A stretch of 41,522 nt of DNA, from NCBI GenBank assembly GCA_945861635.1, contig CAMAWH010000044.1, forward strand, positions 1 to 41,522, given 5' to 3'. Made by a program: the position numbers and the translations under genes. The notes beneath the pieces were generated by a model. The model was given only the letters and a program-made list of their open reading frames with translations, ran no database searches and had not been told where the DNA came from. How positions within the stretch are numbered: position 1 is the first letter of the stretch; each line of letters begins with the position of its first letter. This DNA comes from Klebsiella pneumoniae. Its GTDB lineage: Bacteria > Myxococcota_A > UBA796 > SXON01. This document shows, piece after piece, positions 6,969 to 15,903 of this stretch.

Positions 6969-9258
6969 CCTCCTCCTACTCGCCGCCTTCGCGCTTACGA
7001 CGTCAACGTCTGCCCTTGCGGCAGACAAGGCGACGACGGAGCGTTTGCGCGAGCTCGAAACGGAGATCGGCACGGTCGATCAGGACGTGTCGGCGCTTCG
7101 CGTGAATTTCACCGAGCGGAGTGGGTTGATCGGGGTGGGTGAGGCGCGCGAGCGGTACGAGGACGCCGTGTACGCGTACCTCGTCGGTGACTTCGCCAGT
7201 GCGGCCACGAGCTTCTACATTCTCGTGCAGTCGCGCGCTCTCGGGAACGCCGACCTGGCCCGCGACTCGGAGTGGTACCTCGCCGAGTGCCTTTTCGAAC
7301 TCGGAAACTTCCGGACGTCGGAAGAAGCCTACCGATTCATCATGGAAAAAGGTCCCACGCACCCATATTTTTCAGATTCGGTGCGGCGGATTCTCGAAGT
7401 GTACGGGATACTCGGAGATGACGAGCACTTCAACGAGGTCTACAACCTTTGGATCGTCAGCGGCAAGGTACCCGCTACCGATCTGGTGAACTACACGCTC
7501 GCGAAATCCTTTTTCCGGCGCGGCGAAAAGGCCCGCGCGAAGGCGATGTTCGACGCGTTACCGACGACGAGTGCCTACTACACGCGCGCCCGATACTTCC
7601 TCGGCTCGCTGATGATCGAGGAGCAGAACCTTCCGCAGGCGATCGGTGAGTTCGGCAAGATTGAGGCAAGTCCGGTTACAATCGCCGACCAAAAGACCGT
7701 GCACGATCTCGCCATCATGGCGTTGGCGCGGCTCCATTACGAGGTGGGTGATTTTGCGAAATCGTCCGCGTACTACGGACAGATTGACAAGAACTCTCCC
7801 CAGTTCGCCGACCAGCTGTACGAGTCGGTTTGGACGTTCATCAAGCAGGACAAATGGGCCGATGCTCTGCATCAGGTAGACGTTTTCCTGCTCGCCTACC
7901 CAGAACATCGCCACACCGCCATCCTCAAGATCCTCCAGGGTCACCTCAACATGAAGTTGAGGGCCTACGACAACGCCCGCGCGTCGTACGAGCGCGTCGT
8001 TGAGGAGTACACGCCGATCGCCGTCCGGCTCGATGAGGTCTCGCAAACATCGGTCGAGTCGCAACGGTTCTTACAGCGGATGGGCGACACCGGAAATACC
8101 AGTGGCCTTCCGCAATTCGCCGTGGACATGTTGTTGGAACGGGAAGACGTCGGCCGCGCCACCCAATCGTACCTGTCCATGGAGCAGGAGGCCAAGGGCT
8201 TGGCCGACGCCGAACGAATGTGCGGTGAACTTGAGACGGCCCTTTCGGGAAAATCCGACGCATTGTCGACGTTTGTGAACGCAAAAACCGAGTTGGGCAC
8301 CTCGCGCGGCGCGATTCTGGCGATGAACAGCCGCCTCCTTGAGGCCGAAACCGCCTATTTGAAGTCCCGGGTGCCGGCGCCGATCAAGGCCGAGGTCGCC
8401 GCGCTGGCCGTCGAGCGGGGCAAGCTTGAGACACAGGTCTCGGACATTGCAGGTACGGCGTCGATTTCAAGCGACAAATTGCAAATCTACGACGAACAAG
8501 TTCGAGATGTGCAGCAGGGTGCCTTCCGCCTTTCGCAGCAGGCGCTGGAGCAGATCGCGAGCGCGCGCAGCACGATGGAAGTGCTTGCGGCCGGCCAGAG
8601 CAAACTTCCCGCGGACCAGCGCGAGGACGTGCGCAAGCAGATCGACGCCGAGCGGGCCATTCTTGCTGGCGCCGTTGTCGAACTCGATCGCATCCAGTCT
8701 GAAGTCGAGCGCAGGCGGATCATGCGATCGGTCGAGGTGGGCGGTGTGGAAGACAATGGGGAGGCGCGGAATGCTCTCCTCACGCGCTACGCCGAATTGC
8801 GGAAGCGAACCGGTGCGTTTCGCCGGTACGCGGTGGACTCCGATGCGGCCGCCACCTTTGCGCAAATCGATCGACTTTGGGGTCAGGTAGAGGCGCTGGA
8901 ATCATCCTCCAACGAGGCGATTCACATCGTTGCCGCTGGGGAAGCGCGTGAGCTGGGTGCGGTCCGTCAGCGCCTGGCGTCCACGTCGCAACACGTCATC
9001 GAGCTGCGTCGAGACATCGACTCGCAACGCGCGAACACGGAGACGCTGGCGGTGCGCGTTTTGAATTCCGGCCTGCGCGACCTGAAAGACAACTTTTCGA
9101 ACGATGTGTTGAACGCGGACAAGGGCATTGTCGATGTCTACTGGCTGCGCAAGACGGGAACGACCGACGAAATGGAGACACTCACGGCGGAGCAGGCGCA
9201 TTTGCTGCAGGAACTCGATGAGAAGTTCCGCGTCATTCAAGAGGACGTGAACGAATGA
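6952..9258 (+). CDS. Periplasmic TPR and coiled-coil protein, Glt-like machine
   Basis: The product has 768 residues. A signal peptide ends at SALA (residue 23). Residues about 25-50 are helical. From about 60 to 350 there are repeated helix pairs of TPR/BamD style (for example AVYAYLVGDFASAATSFYIL and SEWYLAECLFELGNFRTSEEAY). Residues about 380-760 are almost wholly charged helix with heptad spacing, which suggests a long coiled coil. The start overlaps the upstream gene by 17 bases and the stop overlaps the next start as ATGA. Large periplasmic TPR proteins (GltD/AgmU, GltI/AgmK and others) scaffold the Glt gliding complex of Myxococcus xanthus. The assignment here is to that general class, not to a particular orthologue. 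No catalytic motif is visible. Confidence 0.85.
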   Translation: MLRLPNLLLLAAFALTTSTSALAADKATTERLRELETEIGTVDQDVSALRVNFTERSGLIGVGEARERYEDAVYAYLVGDFASAATSFYILVQSRALGNADLARDSEWYLAECLFELGNFRTSEEAYRFIMEKGPTHPYFSDSVRRILEVYGILGDDEHFNEVYNLWIVSGKVPATDLVNYTLAKSFFRRGEKARAKAMFDALPTTSAYYTRARYFLGSLMIEEQNLPQAIGEFGKIEASPVTIADQKTVHDLAIMALARLHYEVGDFAKSSAYYGQIDKNSPQFADQLYESVWTFIKQDKWADALHQVDVFLLAYPEHRHTAILKILQGHLNMKLRAYDNARASYERVVEEYTPIAVRLDEVSQTSVESQRFLQRMGDTGNTSGLPQFAVDMLLEREDVGRATQSYLSMEQEAKGLADAERMCGELETALSGKSDALSTFVNAKTELGTSRGAILAMNSRLLEAETAYLKSRVPAPIKAEVAALAVERGKLETQVSDIAGTASISSDKLQIYDEQVRDVQQGAFRLSQQALEQIASARSTMEVLAAGQSKLPADQREDVRKQIDAERAILAGAVVELDRIQSEVERRRIMRSVEVGGVEDNGEARNALLTRYAELRKRTGAFRRYAVDSDAAATFAQIDRLWGQVEALESSSNEAIHIVAAGEARELGAVRQRLASTSQHVIELRRDIDSQRANTETLAVRVLNSGLRDLKDNFSNDVLNADKGIVDVYWLRKTGTTDEMETLTAEQAHLLQELDEKFRVIQEDVNE

Positions 9259-12200
9259 TTCGTCCCCTTCCGATCGTGCTCCTCGCGGCGTTCGTTTTCC
9301 CGTTGCCGGCGCGGGCAGCCGTTCCCGACGCGGCGGAGGTCGCGGCCTTTCGCGAGGTGAACGAGCGGTACGCGGACCGGATGCTTGAGTTCAACGCCGA
9401 CACACGCGCGTTCGTTGAGCGTACCTACCAGGAAGAGCGCCAGAAGATCACACAGACCTACGGTGCCGCGCGCACGCGCCTGGAGGATCAGGAGGCAACC
9501 ACGCGTCGTGTTGCCATCGCCAAGATCGAGGCGTTTCTGCAAAAATATCCGGTTGCGCCACCGGTTGCGGACATGAAATTTCGACTTGCGGACCTGTACT
9601 ACGAGGAAGCTGAGACGGACTGGTTTGACCGTTCTGCGGAATACGCCCGCTTGGAGCAGGAGTCTGAGGGCAATGCCGCAGCGACGCTTCCCGAGCCGCC
9701 CGCCAAGGACTACCGCCGTTCGGTGGCGTTGTATCAGGACATTATCGCGAATCATCCGACGTACGAAAACCTGCCAGACACGCACTACATGCTCGGCTGG
9801 TGCCTCAGTTCGACGAACGCCGCACAGTTCGACGAGGATGCCGCTCGCGATGTGTATTTGGCGATCATTTCCAAATATCCCCAGTCGCCCTTCGCCAACG
9901 ACGCCAATATGCGCGTGGGTGAATACTACTTCGATCAGCCTACGTCGCGTGAAGATCCGGGCGCCAACGTGCGCACGGCAATCAAGTACTACGAAGCTGT
10001 GCTCGCAGATGGTCCGGAGGGCCGTAACTTCGACCATTCCATCTACAAGCTTGGTTGGTCGCACTATAAGTTGAACGAATACGATCGGTCGTTGGCGTTT
10101 CTCGTCCAACTTCTCGATTACAGTGACGACCAGTTCCTCAAGTCCGGAAAGCCGTCCAACACGCGCCCGGAGGCCGTCCAGTATTTGGCGATTACGTACT
10201 CTGATACTGCCGATCGTCAGGGTCGGAAGCCGGTCGAAGTCGCGATGACCCACCTGAAAAAGGTCGGTGATCGAAAATGGCAGCACGACGTCATCGAATA
10301 TCTTGCGCAAATCCTAAGGACGCAGGCCAAATTCGACGCATCGATTGAGACATATCGCTTCCTCCAAGACAACTGGCCGCTCGATCCCAAGAACCCCGAT
10401 TACCAATTCGAAATCGGAAATATCTATCGGACCCAGCCGATTCCCGACGAGGCCGCGCGTGGAAAGGCGCTCGCCGACCTCGCCGAGCGGTACACCGAGG
10501 GTACCCCGTGGTTCAAGGCTAACTTGACTAACCCCGACGCCATCGCGAAGGCACGTGGCTACATTCAGGGTTCGCTGGCAACGGTCGCCACGGAAATTCT
10601 CATCCACGCCAAGGAAACTGGCGAGGTGGATGACTTCCGGCTTGCCGCGGCCAAGTACAAGGACTTCCTCGAGAAGTTTCCGTTTGCCGACGACTATGAC
10701 GAATATGAGTGGTATTACGCGTACTCGTTGTTCAGTTCAAATCAGTTCAAGGATGCGGAACGGGAATACCTGCAGATCCTGAAAAACGAGCGCACTCCCT
10801 ATCGCGATCAGGCGCGGTTCCAGTTGATGAAGTCGCGCGAGCAACTGGTTCTGGCGGCCTACGGAAAAATGGAAGCGATTCCTGACGGCGCCATTATCGA
10901 GCGTATCGATACGTCTGCCTCCGGTCAGCAAATCCAGCGGTACATGCTTTCGGATGAGCATAAGGCCTACCTTGCATCCTGTGATGATCTGTCATCCCGG
11001 GAATTCAGCGATCCCGACATGATTGCCGTGCTCGAACACGACAGGAAGGCGCTCACCTACATCCCTGCGTTCATCCTATACAATTACGGTCACTACGACG
11101 AGGCCCTGCCGCGCCTCGAAAAGGTCCGGGCGCTGTACAAGGGCTCCCCCGAGGCTTCGTTCGCCGCCGGATTGATCGTCGCGATTTATCAGAATCAGGG
11201 TGACCTGGCGAAGGTGGCCGAGGTCACCCGGAAGATTCTGGATGCCGGCGGCTTGACGGATGAGCAGAAGGCCAAGCTCGGCGGCATCGAGGAGCAGACT
11301 GCGTACAACCTGATTCAGGCGTTGATCGACCGGAAAGATCATCTGGGGGCTGCTGCCGCGTTCCTTGACTTTATTCAGCGTTTTCCGCGGTCCAAAATTC
11401 AGAAGGAGGCGCTGTACAGCGCGGCGAACCAGTACGAGTTGGGTGGTCGTTCGGACGAATCGATCAGGCTCTTTGAACAGTACATTACGAAATACCCGAC
11501 GGATGATCGGTCCAAATATCTCTATTTCCGCATCGCTCAAAACTACAGCTCGATCCTCGACCTCGCCAAGGCTGTCGAGTACTACGAACAGCTCCCGAAA
11601 TTGTTTCCGGATTTCGAGGATTCCAAAGCGGCAATGTTCAACGCGGCGTTCTTGCGCGTCGGCATCGGCGATCATCGAGGGGCGGCCCTGGAATTCGAGA
11701 AGTATGCGATGACCTATCCGACGGACGCCGGCGCCGAGGCAGCCTTCTGGCGCGCGGGAGAGCAGTGGCTCCTCGTCAGCGAGACCGACGCCGTTGAGTT
11801 CTACGGTCGGTACTTGAAGCGATTTCCGACCTCCGAGCCGAACCACCTGATCGAGGCGCAGTATCGCCTCGCCAAGTACTGGCAGAAGCGGGGCGATGCC
11901 CGTAAGTCCGCGGCGCAATGGTCCCAGTTGCAATCATCCTTTGCAGCGAATGCGGCGGGCGCGCTGACCCAACAGGCCCGGAGCATGGCGGCGGAAGGCG
12001 CCCTCAACGACGTCTTGGCCCAGTTCGAGTCATTCAAGAAGTACAAGTTCTCAACCAGTGAAAAGGCAAACGTTGAGCTTGTGATCAAACAGAAGCCGGA
12101 GGAGTTGAAGTCCCTGGCCGAGAGCGCCGTGCGGTTGATTCAGACGTACCAGGACTACGACACCGCCGCCGCCTCGCTGTACATCCAGGGCATGGCCTAC

Positions 12201-12524
12201 TTCGCATACGCGGACATCGTGTACAACGTGCCGCCGCCCGGCGGACTGACCGAGGAAGAAACGGAGATCTACCAGCAACAGCTCGATTCGTTCCGTTTGC
12301 CCGCGGAAGACCGCGGCAAGACTCGGCTCACCGCCGCGCTGGAGAAGGCGCGGGCCGAAAAGCGCTGGAACGACTGGAACAGCAAGACCGTGACTGCGCT
12401 GCACGACCGGTACCCGCTCGAATTCCCGTCCGAACGCGCTGAATCGAGGGGCTCGTTCTCGCCGGTTGCGATCCCGATTTCTGGGCCGGAGAGCATTTCG
12501 GCACCAGCCGGGGGTGGGAATTGA
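9255..12524 (+). CDS. Large periplasmic TPR protein, Glt-like machine
   Basis: At 1089 residues this is the largest protein in the window. The signal peptide ends at PARA (about residue 21). The rest is a near-continuous array of TPR-like helix hairpins (for example YLAITYSDTADRQGRKPVEVA, YAYSLFSSNQFKDAEREYLQIL and SAANQYELGGRSDESIRLFEQYI), with many tyrosines and the phrase KYP or RFP between hairpins, as in Tol-Pal YbgF and BamD style repeats. It has no transmembrane segment beyond the signal and no enzyme motif. ATG 9255 overlaps the previous TGA (ATGA), and its own TGA overlaps the next TTG start (TTGA). A scaffold that links the inner-membrane motor to outer-membrane parts is inferred from the family and from the neighbouring TolQ/TolR/TonB-like genes. 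Confidence 0.85.
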   Translation: MIRPLPIVLLAAFVFPLPARAAVPDAAEVAAFREVNERYADRMLEFNADTRAFVERTYQEERQKITQTYGAARTRLEDQEATTRRVAIAKIEAFLQKYPVAPPVADMKFRLADLYYEEAETDWFDRSAEYARLEQESEGNAAATLPEPPAKDYRRSVALYQDIIANHPTYENLPDTHYMLGWCLSSTNAAQFDEDAARDVYLAIISKYPQSPFANDANMRVGEYYFDQPTSREDPGANVRTAIKYYEAVLADGPEGRNFDHSIYKLGWSHYKLNEYDRSLAFLVQLLDYSDDQFLKSGKPSNTRPEAVQYLAITYSDTADRQGRKPVEVAMTHLKKVGDRKWQHDVIEYLAQILRTQAKFDASIETYRFLQDNWPLDPKNPDYQFEIGNIYRTQPIPDEAARGKALADLAERYTEGTPWFKANLTNPDAIAKARGYIQGSLATVATEILIHAKETGEVDDFRLAAAKYKDFLEKFPFADDYDEYEWYYAYSLFSSNQFKDAEREYLQILKNERTPYRDQARFQLMKSREQLVLAAYGKMEAIPDGAIIERIDTSASGQQIQRYMLSDEHKAYLASCDDLSSREFSDPDMIAVLEHDRKALTYIPAFILYNYGHYDEALPRLEKVRALYKGSPEASFAAGLIVAIYQNQGDLAKVAEVTRKILDAGGLTDEQKAKLGGIEEQTAYNLIQALIDRKDHLGAAAAFLDFIQRFPRSKIQKEALYSAANQYELGGRSDESIRLFEQYITKYPTDDRSKYLYFRIAQNYSSILDLAKAVEYYEQLPKLFPDFEDSKAAMFNAAFLRVGIGDHRGAALEFEKYAMTYPTDAGAEAAFWRAGEQWLLVSETDAVEFYGRYLKRFPTSEPNHLIEAQYRLAKYWQKRGDARKSAAQWSQLQSSFAANAAGALTQQARSMAAEGALNDVLAQFESFKKYKFSTSEKANVELVIKQKPEELKSLAESAVRLIQTYQDYDTAAASLYIQGMAYFAYADIVYNVPPPGGLTEEETEIYQQQLDSFRLPAEDRGKTRLTAALEKARAEKRWNDWNSKTVTALHDRYPLEFPSERAESRGSFSPVAIPISGPESISAPAGGGN

Positions 12525-14014
12525 GGTTCGCTCTCCTCCTCTTGCTCGCGGCGTGCCCACCAAAAGCGCCGATCCAACCCGAGCCACCGCGAGCGGCGGG
12601 GCCGGCGGTTGGTGTTGCACCAGCGCCGGGCACAACCGTCGCCACCGCGCCCGAGGCGGGCGAGGTACCCACGGCACCTCCGAAACCCGTGGAAACGCAG
12701 GCTCCCCCGGGAACGGCCGCGGCGCCGACGCCGACCCCGTGGGAGGCGCCGGCCGGGGGGCCCGCGCCGGTCTCCAAACAGCTCGATGATGCCGTCGCCA
12801 TGCTCACCACCGGTGATGCCGGCCGCGCGAAATCCGCGCTCGGTCAACTCACGCCGCTTCAGGCGCAGTACCCGGACATCGCGGCCATTGCTTACAACAT
12901 TGGCGTTGCTCATCACATTTTGGGCGACGACACCTCGGCCCGCCGCGCGTGGCTTCGCGCCACGGAAATCGATCCGACATTTGCGAAAGCCTGGTTGAAC
13001 CTTGGCGCTCTTTCGGCGCGGTCAAACCAGTTCGACATGGCGTTGGCGAATTTTCAGGCGGGAACTCGGTACAACCCGTCAAGCGTCGACCTGAGGGTGG
13101 CAAGCGTCGCCGCGTTTCGCCAACTCCGGCGGTTTGACGAGGCGATTCGAGAAGGCAAGGCCGCGCTGATCGTCAACAGCAAGGCCATCGCGATCTACAA
13201 CAATCTCGCCATGGTGTATCTCGACACCAGTCAGCTCGATCTGGCGAAGTTCATGCTGCTGAAAGCGCTGGAGACGGATTCCGGCGCGGACCAGAACGCG
13301 CAACTCCATGCGCTGATGGGTCAGGTCCAACTCCGTCAGGGCTACCCTGGCAACGCGCTGGCGGAGTTCAAAAAGGCGCTGGAACTAGACGCGAACCAGC
13401 TCGCGGCACTCTCGTTTCTTTCGGGATTCTACCTCGATAATCGTGCCTGGTCGGACGCCATCCCTGTTCTGGAGCGCACGTGTTTGGTCCTGCCAGAGCA
13501 AGCGGGTCCCCGCATCTCACTCGGAATCGCGTACCGCGGTGAGGGTCGATTTGAAGACGCGAAGCGCGTGTACGCAGAAGCCCTCCGTTTGGATCCGACG
13601 AACGCGGAGCCGCACCGCAATCTGGCCGTGCTGTACGGCGACTACATGAAGGCTTACGACGCTGCGTTGCAGTCCATCGAGGACTACCGGCGCGCCGGTG
13701 GCGGCCCGGCGGCGGAATTGGACGCTTGGGCGGTGTTAATCAGGAAGGATCAGGAGAAGGCGGATAAGAAGCGGAAACGGGAGGACGACCAACGAAGAAA
13801 AGCGAGGGAGGAGGAGGACAAGCTGAACGCCCCCGTTCCCGCGCCGGCGCCCGTTCCCGCACCTACCGCCGTCCCGACGCCGACGCCGGAAAGTCCGACG
13901 CCGGTCCCGGGTTCCACAGATCCCGCACCGCAACCTGCGCCCCCACCGGAACCCGCTCCACAACCGACGCAACCCGATCCCGGCGCCTCCCCCTGGGGCG
14001 GAGGAGGCCAGTAA
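12521..14014 (+). CDS. TPR lipoprotein of GltE/AglT type
   Basis: This 497-residue protein starts with a short signal and lipobox LAAC (Cys12), followed by a Pro/Ala/Thr-rich linker (about 13-85) that could span periplasm or peptidoglycan. Residues about 90-400 hold eight or so canonical TPRs (for example AYNIGVAHHILGDDTSARRAW, AWLNLGALSARSNQFDMALAN). A highly charged Lys/Arg/Glu helix (about 405-432) and a Pro-rich tail ending in GGGGQ follow. AglT/GltE in M. xanthus is an outer-membrane TPR lipoprotein of the gliding complex, and the layout here matches. The start is TTG 12521, overlapping the upstream TGA. It is supported because it gives the lipobox at the right distance. The stop overlaps the next start as TAATG (14012-14016). 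Confidence 0.85.
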   Translation: MRFALLLLLAACPPKAPIQPEPPRAAGPAVGVAPAPGTTVATAPEAGEVPTAPPKPVETQAPPGTAAAPTPTPWEAPAGGPAPVSKQLDDAVAMLTTGDAGRAKSALGQLTPLQAQYPDIAAIAYNIGVAHHILGDDTSARRAWLRATEIDPTFAKAWLNLGALSARSNQFDMALANFQAGTRYNPSSVDLRVASVAAFRQLRRFDEAIREGKAALIVNSKAIAIYNNLAMVYLDTSQLDLAKFMLLKALETDSGADQNAQLHALMGQVQLRQGYPGNALAEFKKALELDANQLAALSFLSGFYLDNRAWSDAIPVLERTCLVLPEQAGPRISLGIAYRGEGRFEDAKRVYAEALRLDPTNAEPHRNLAVLYGDYMKAYDAALQSIEDYRRAGGGPAAELDAWAVLIRKDQEKADKKRKREDDQRRKAREEEDKLNAPVPAPAPVPAPTAVPTPTPESPTPVPGSTDPAPQPAPPPEPAPQPTQPDPGASPWGGGGQ

Positions 14015-14223
14015 TGCTCGCCATCGTTCTGCTTTTCGCCGGTCAGGCCTTCGCGCAGGGCAGGGGGCTGACGTTCAAGGAAGAAAAACTCGTCGGCAAG
14101 ATTCAAAAGCCGGAAATTCAAATTTTGATCACCAAGCAGAATTTGACACCGAAATACGACCTCGAACTCCGGGAAAGTTTCCTTCCGAAAATTCTCGAAG
14201 CGGTCGAGCACAAGCCGTTCTAG
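14014..14223 (+). CDS. 69-residue exported protein between TPR and TolQ genes
   Basis: This small gene encodes a signal peptide ending at QAFA (residue 14) and a mature part of about 55 residues with the sequence GLTFKEEKLVGKIQKPEIQI near its start, ending LEAVEHKPF. I recall small proteins with a similar FKEEK.VGKIQKPE signature next to TolQ/TolR genes of Glt-like clusters, without an assigned function. It is a real gene: it starts on the TAATG junction with the TPR lipoprotein, ends seven bases before the TolQ-like start, and has a clear signal peptide. A role as a small periplasmic adaptor of the stator or TPR scaffold is a guess from position. It is short enough that an annotation pipeline could miss it. 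Confidence 0.8.
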   Translation: MLAIVLLFAGQAFAQGRGLTFKEEKLVGKIQKPEIQILITKQNLTPKYDLELRESFLPKILEAVEHKPF

Positions 14224-14230
14224 GGGTTCG

Positions 14231-14902
14231 ATGGACGTTCTCGCGAAGGGTATGGAGCAGGGCGGCTTCTTCATGTGGCCGATCTTGGTGTGCGCTGTAT
14301 TCGGCGTGTCGATCGGGCTCGAACGCATCTTTTTCATTTTCTTCCGCGCGAGCATCAATGCGGCCGCGTTCATGGCGCAGGTGCAACGCCTCGTTCTGGA
14401 CGAGGATGTGGACGGCGCGGTGCGGTTGTGCAACGCGGAGCCGAGCGCGGCGCTCCCGCGGGTCATCAAGGCAGCGTTGGTGCGGGACGCCAGACCCGAA
14501 GCGGAGATGCGTGACGCCGTCGAGGAACTGTCGCTTGAGGTGTACCCGGAGATCAATCGGCGCTTGTCCTTCCTGCCCATGATCGCCAACGTGTCCACTC
14601 TCCTTGGCTTGTTGGGCACGATCCAGGGGCTGATTCAGGCGTTCAAGGCGGTGGGGGAGGCATCTGCTGAGGCGCGATCGCTCGCCCTGTCGGACGGCAT
14701 CGCCGTAGCGATGTACACGACGTTTTTCGGCCTGTTCGTTGCCATTCCCGTGATTGTCACCCACGGCATCGTAGCCGCGCGTGCCAACGCACTCCTCGAC
14801 GAGGTCGATCAATACGGGTTGAAGGTGATGAATCTACTGAACGCGACGCGTCGCAGCGTACCCCATGGCGGCGGGTCGCCGGTCTTGCCCTTCCCGGGCT
14901 GA
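14231..14902 (+). CDS. MotA/TolQ/ExbB-family proton channel subunit (stator 1)
   Basis: This 223-residue inner-membrane protein has three transmembrane segments (about 13-37, 114-137 and 158-182), the TolQ/ExbB topology. The large cytoplasmic loop lies between the first and second. Conserved family positions are present: TLLGLLGTIQGL (123-134) in the second segment and SDGIAVAMYTTFFGLF (154-169) with the Thr/Ser cluster of the third. These subunits form a pentamer around a TolR/ExbD dimer and conduct protons, as AglR does for gliding in M. xanthus. An AGGGG ribosome site lies just before ATG 14231. It is followed three bases later by the first TolR-like gene. In this operon it should power the TPR/TonB-like complex. 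Confidence 0.93.
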   Translation: MDVLAKGMEQGGFFMWPILVCAVFGVSIGLERIFFIFFRASINAAAFMAQVQRLVLDEDVDGAVRLCNAEPSAALPRVIKAALVRDARPEAEMRDAVEELSLEVYPEINRRLSFLPMIANVSTLLGLLGTIQGLIQAFKAVGEASAEARSLALSDGIAVAMYTTFFGLFVAIPVIVTHGIVAARANALLDEVDQYGLKVMNLLNATRRSVPHGGGSPVLPFPG

Positions 14903-14905
14903 CGC

Positions 14906-15382
14906 GTGCGCCGACGTCTACATGTCGACTCCTCGATCGACCTGATCCCGGTCCTATCTCTGGTTGTGCACATCATTCCGATGCTGCTGCTCGCCGTTCG
15001 CTTCACGACGCTCGCGCAGAAACCAGTGGACGCTCCCCCGATCACCGCGTCGAAGGCGCCCAGCCGGGTCGCGTATGATCAGCAGTCGGAGCAGCGCGTT
15101 GTCGTGCGGATCACTCCGATCGGTTTCGTCGTAACGGGGGGGAATGTAGGGGAGCTCAACTGTCGGGGCGTCTGCGCGACGGAGACGTACGATTACGACG
15201 GGCTGACCGCGCAATTGGTGGTCGCGAAGGACCGACATCCGGCGGAAATGAGCGTCATCATCGTGCCCCACGCAACGATTCCGTACGACGTCCTTGTGCG
15301 CACGATGGACGCGAGTGCGATTCGGCCCGATGGAACGGAGTTGTTCCCGCAACCCCGGCTCGTTACCGGCGGTGGTCCCTGA
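14906..15382 (+). CDS. ExbD/TolR-family protein lacking the conserved membrane Asp
   Basis: A 158-residue bitopic protein: a short basic N-terminus (MRRRLH), one transmembrane helix (about 13-33) and a periplasmic domain of ExbD/TolR type whose last part contains IIVPHATIPYDVLVRTMDA, matching the family's swapped strand-helix region. The helix carries LIPVLSLVVHIIPMLLL. Aligned with the second-stator paralogue (LVPYLDIMINLIMFML), the Asp that TolR and ExbD use for proton coupling is Ser18 here. His22 is the only ionisable residue inside the helix; Asp12 lies at its cytoplasmic edge. The start is GTG 14906, three bases after the TolQ stop. The stop TGA overlaps a CTG of the next gene. Either this subunit is structural only, or coupling depends on its partner at 15379. 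Confidence 0.88.
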   Translation: MRRRLHVDSSIDLIPVLSLVVHIIPMLLLAVRFTTLAQKPVDAPPITASKAPSRVAYDQQSEQRVVVRITPIGFVVTGGNVGELNCRGVCATETYDYDGLTAQLVVAKDRHPAEMSVIIVPHATIPYDVLVRTMDASAIRPDGTELFPQPRLVTGGGP

Positions 15383-15828
15383 GAAAGCGCCGAAAGCGGA
15401 TTGAGGTTTCGACGGAGATCTCCATCACATCGATGATGGACATGTTCGTCATCATTTTGGTTTTTCTGCTCACGTTCTTCGACCCGTCCATGGCAAACGA
15501 ATCGGAACTTACGCTTCCGAATTCGCGTGCGAAGGCGGAGGTGCTGCCGGGGGGCCGCGTGCGCGTGAGCCGGTCCGCGCTGTTCGTGGAGCGGGAGCGC
15601 GTGGCGTCGATAGAGAACGGCGTTCTCTCGGCCGCCGTTGCTCGAGATGGGAGGAAGATCGTTCCGCTCCACGACGCCCTGACGGCCGCGCACCGACTCG
15701 GCGATCGTCCGCTGCTCGTCGAGTGTGACAAGTCCGTCCCGTACTCCCTTGTTGGTGACGTACTTTTTACCGCCGGCGCGGCCGGTTGGACCCAGTTCCG
15801 GTTCGTCGTTGTGAACGATTCGCAGTAG
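15379..15828 (+). CDS. ExbD/TolR-family protein with intact Asp, probable CTG start
   Basis: This is the second TolR-like subunit of stator 1. The transmembrane helix contains SMMDMFVIILVFLLTFF with the proton-coupling Asp (D21 in the numbering used here), followed by a periplasmic domain. The first ATG is at 15433, immediately at the helix, and would remove the cytoplasmic N-terminus. In frame upstream lie a basic stretch RKRRKRIEVSTEISITS and a CTG at 15379 that overlaps the preceding TGA as CTGA. No ATG, GTG or TTG was found in frame upstream of it. I prefer CTG because the basic segment gives the normal N-in topology and because most junctions in this cluster are NTGA overlaps. With CTG the protein is 149 residues; with ATG 15433 it is 131. 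The family assignment is firm, the start less so. Confidence 0.85.
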   Translation: MRKRRKRIEVSTEISITSMMDMFVIILVFLLTFFDPSMANESELTLPNSRAKAEVLPGGRVRVSRSALFVERERVASIENGVLSAAVARDGRKIVPLHDALTAAHRLGDRPLLVECDKSVPYSLVGDVLFTAGAAGWTQFRFVVVNDSQ

Positions 15829-15835
15829 ACTCTAC

Positions 15836-15847
15836 GTTCACGTGAAC
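15836..15847. promoter_or_regulatory. Perfect 12-base palindrome, possible operator
   Basis: GTTCACGTGAAC is a perfect inverted repeat without a spacer. It lies in the only sizeable gap (75 bases) inside the Glt-like cluster, eight bases after the second TolR-like stop and 56 bases before the FHA/TonB-like start. A dimeric regulator could bind here. No convincing promoter hexamers flank it. Chance occurrence in 41 kb is possible. Confidence 0.25.
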
Positions 15848-15903
15848 CGCGGGCGCGCTGCGATGTCCTTGATGTACACCACTCCACCCGTAGGGGTTTC
15901 GCA

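Noticed and set aside
9237..10310. Open frame antisense to the large TPR gene (357 codons)
   Set aside because: The TPR frame is continuous and patterned; the antisense product is Val/Arg-rich and featureless.
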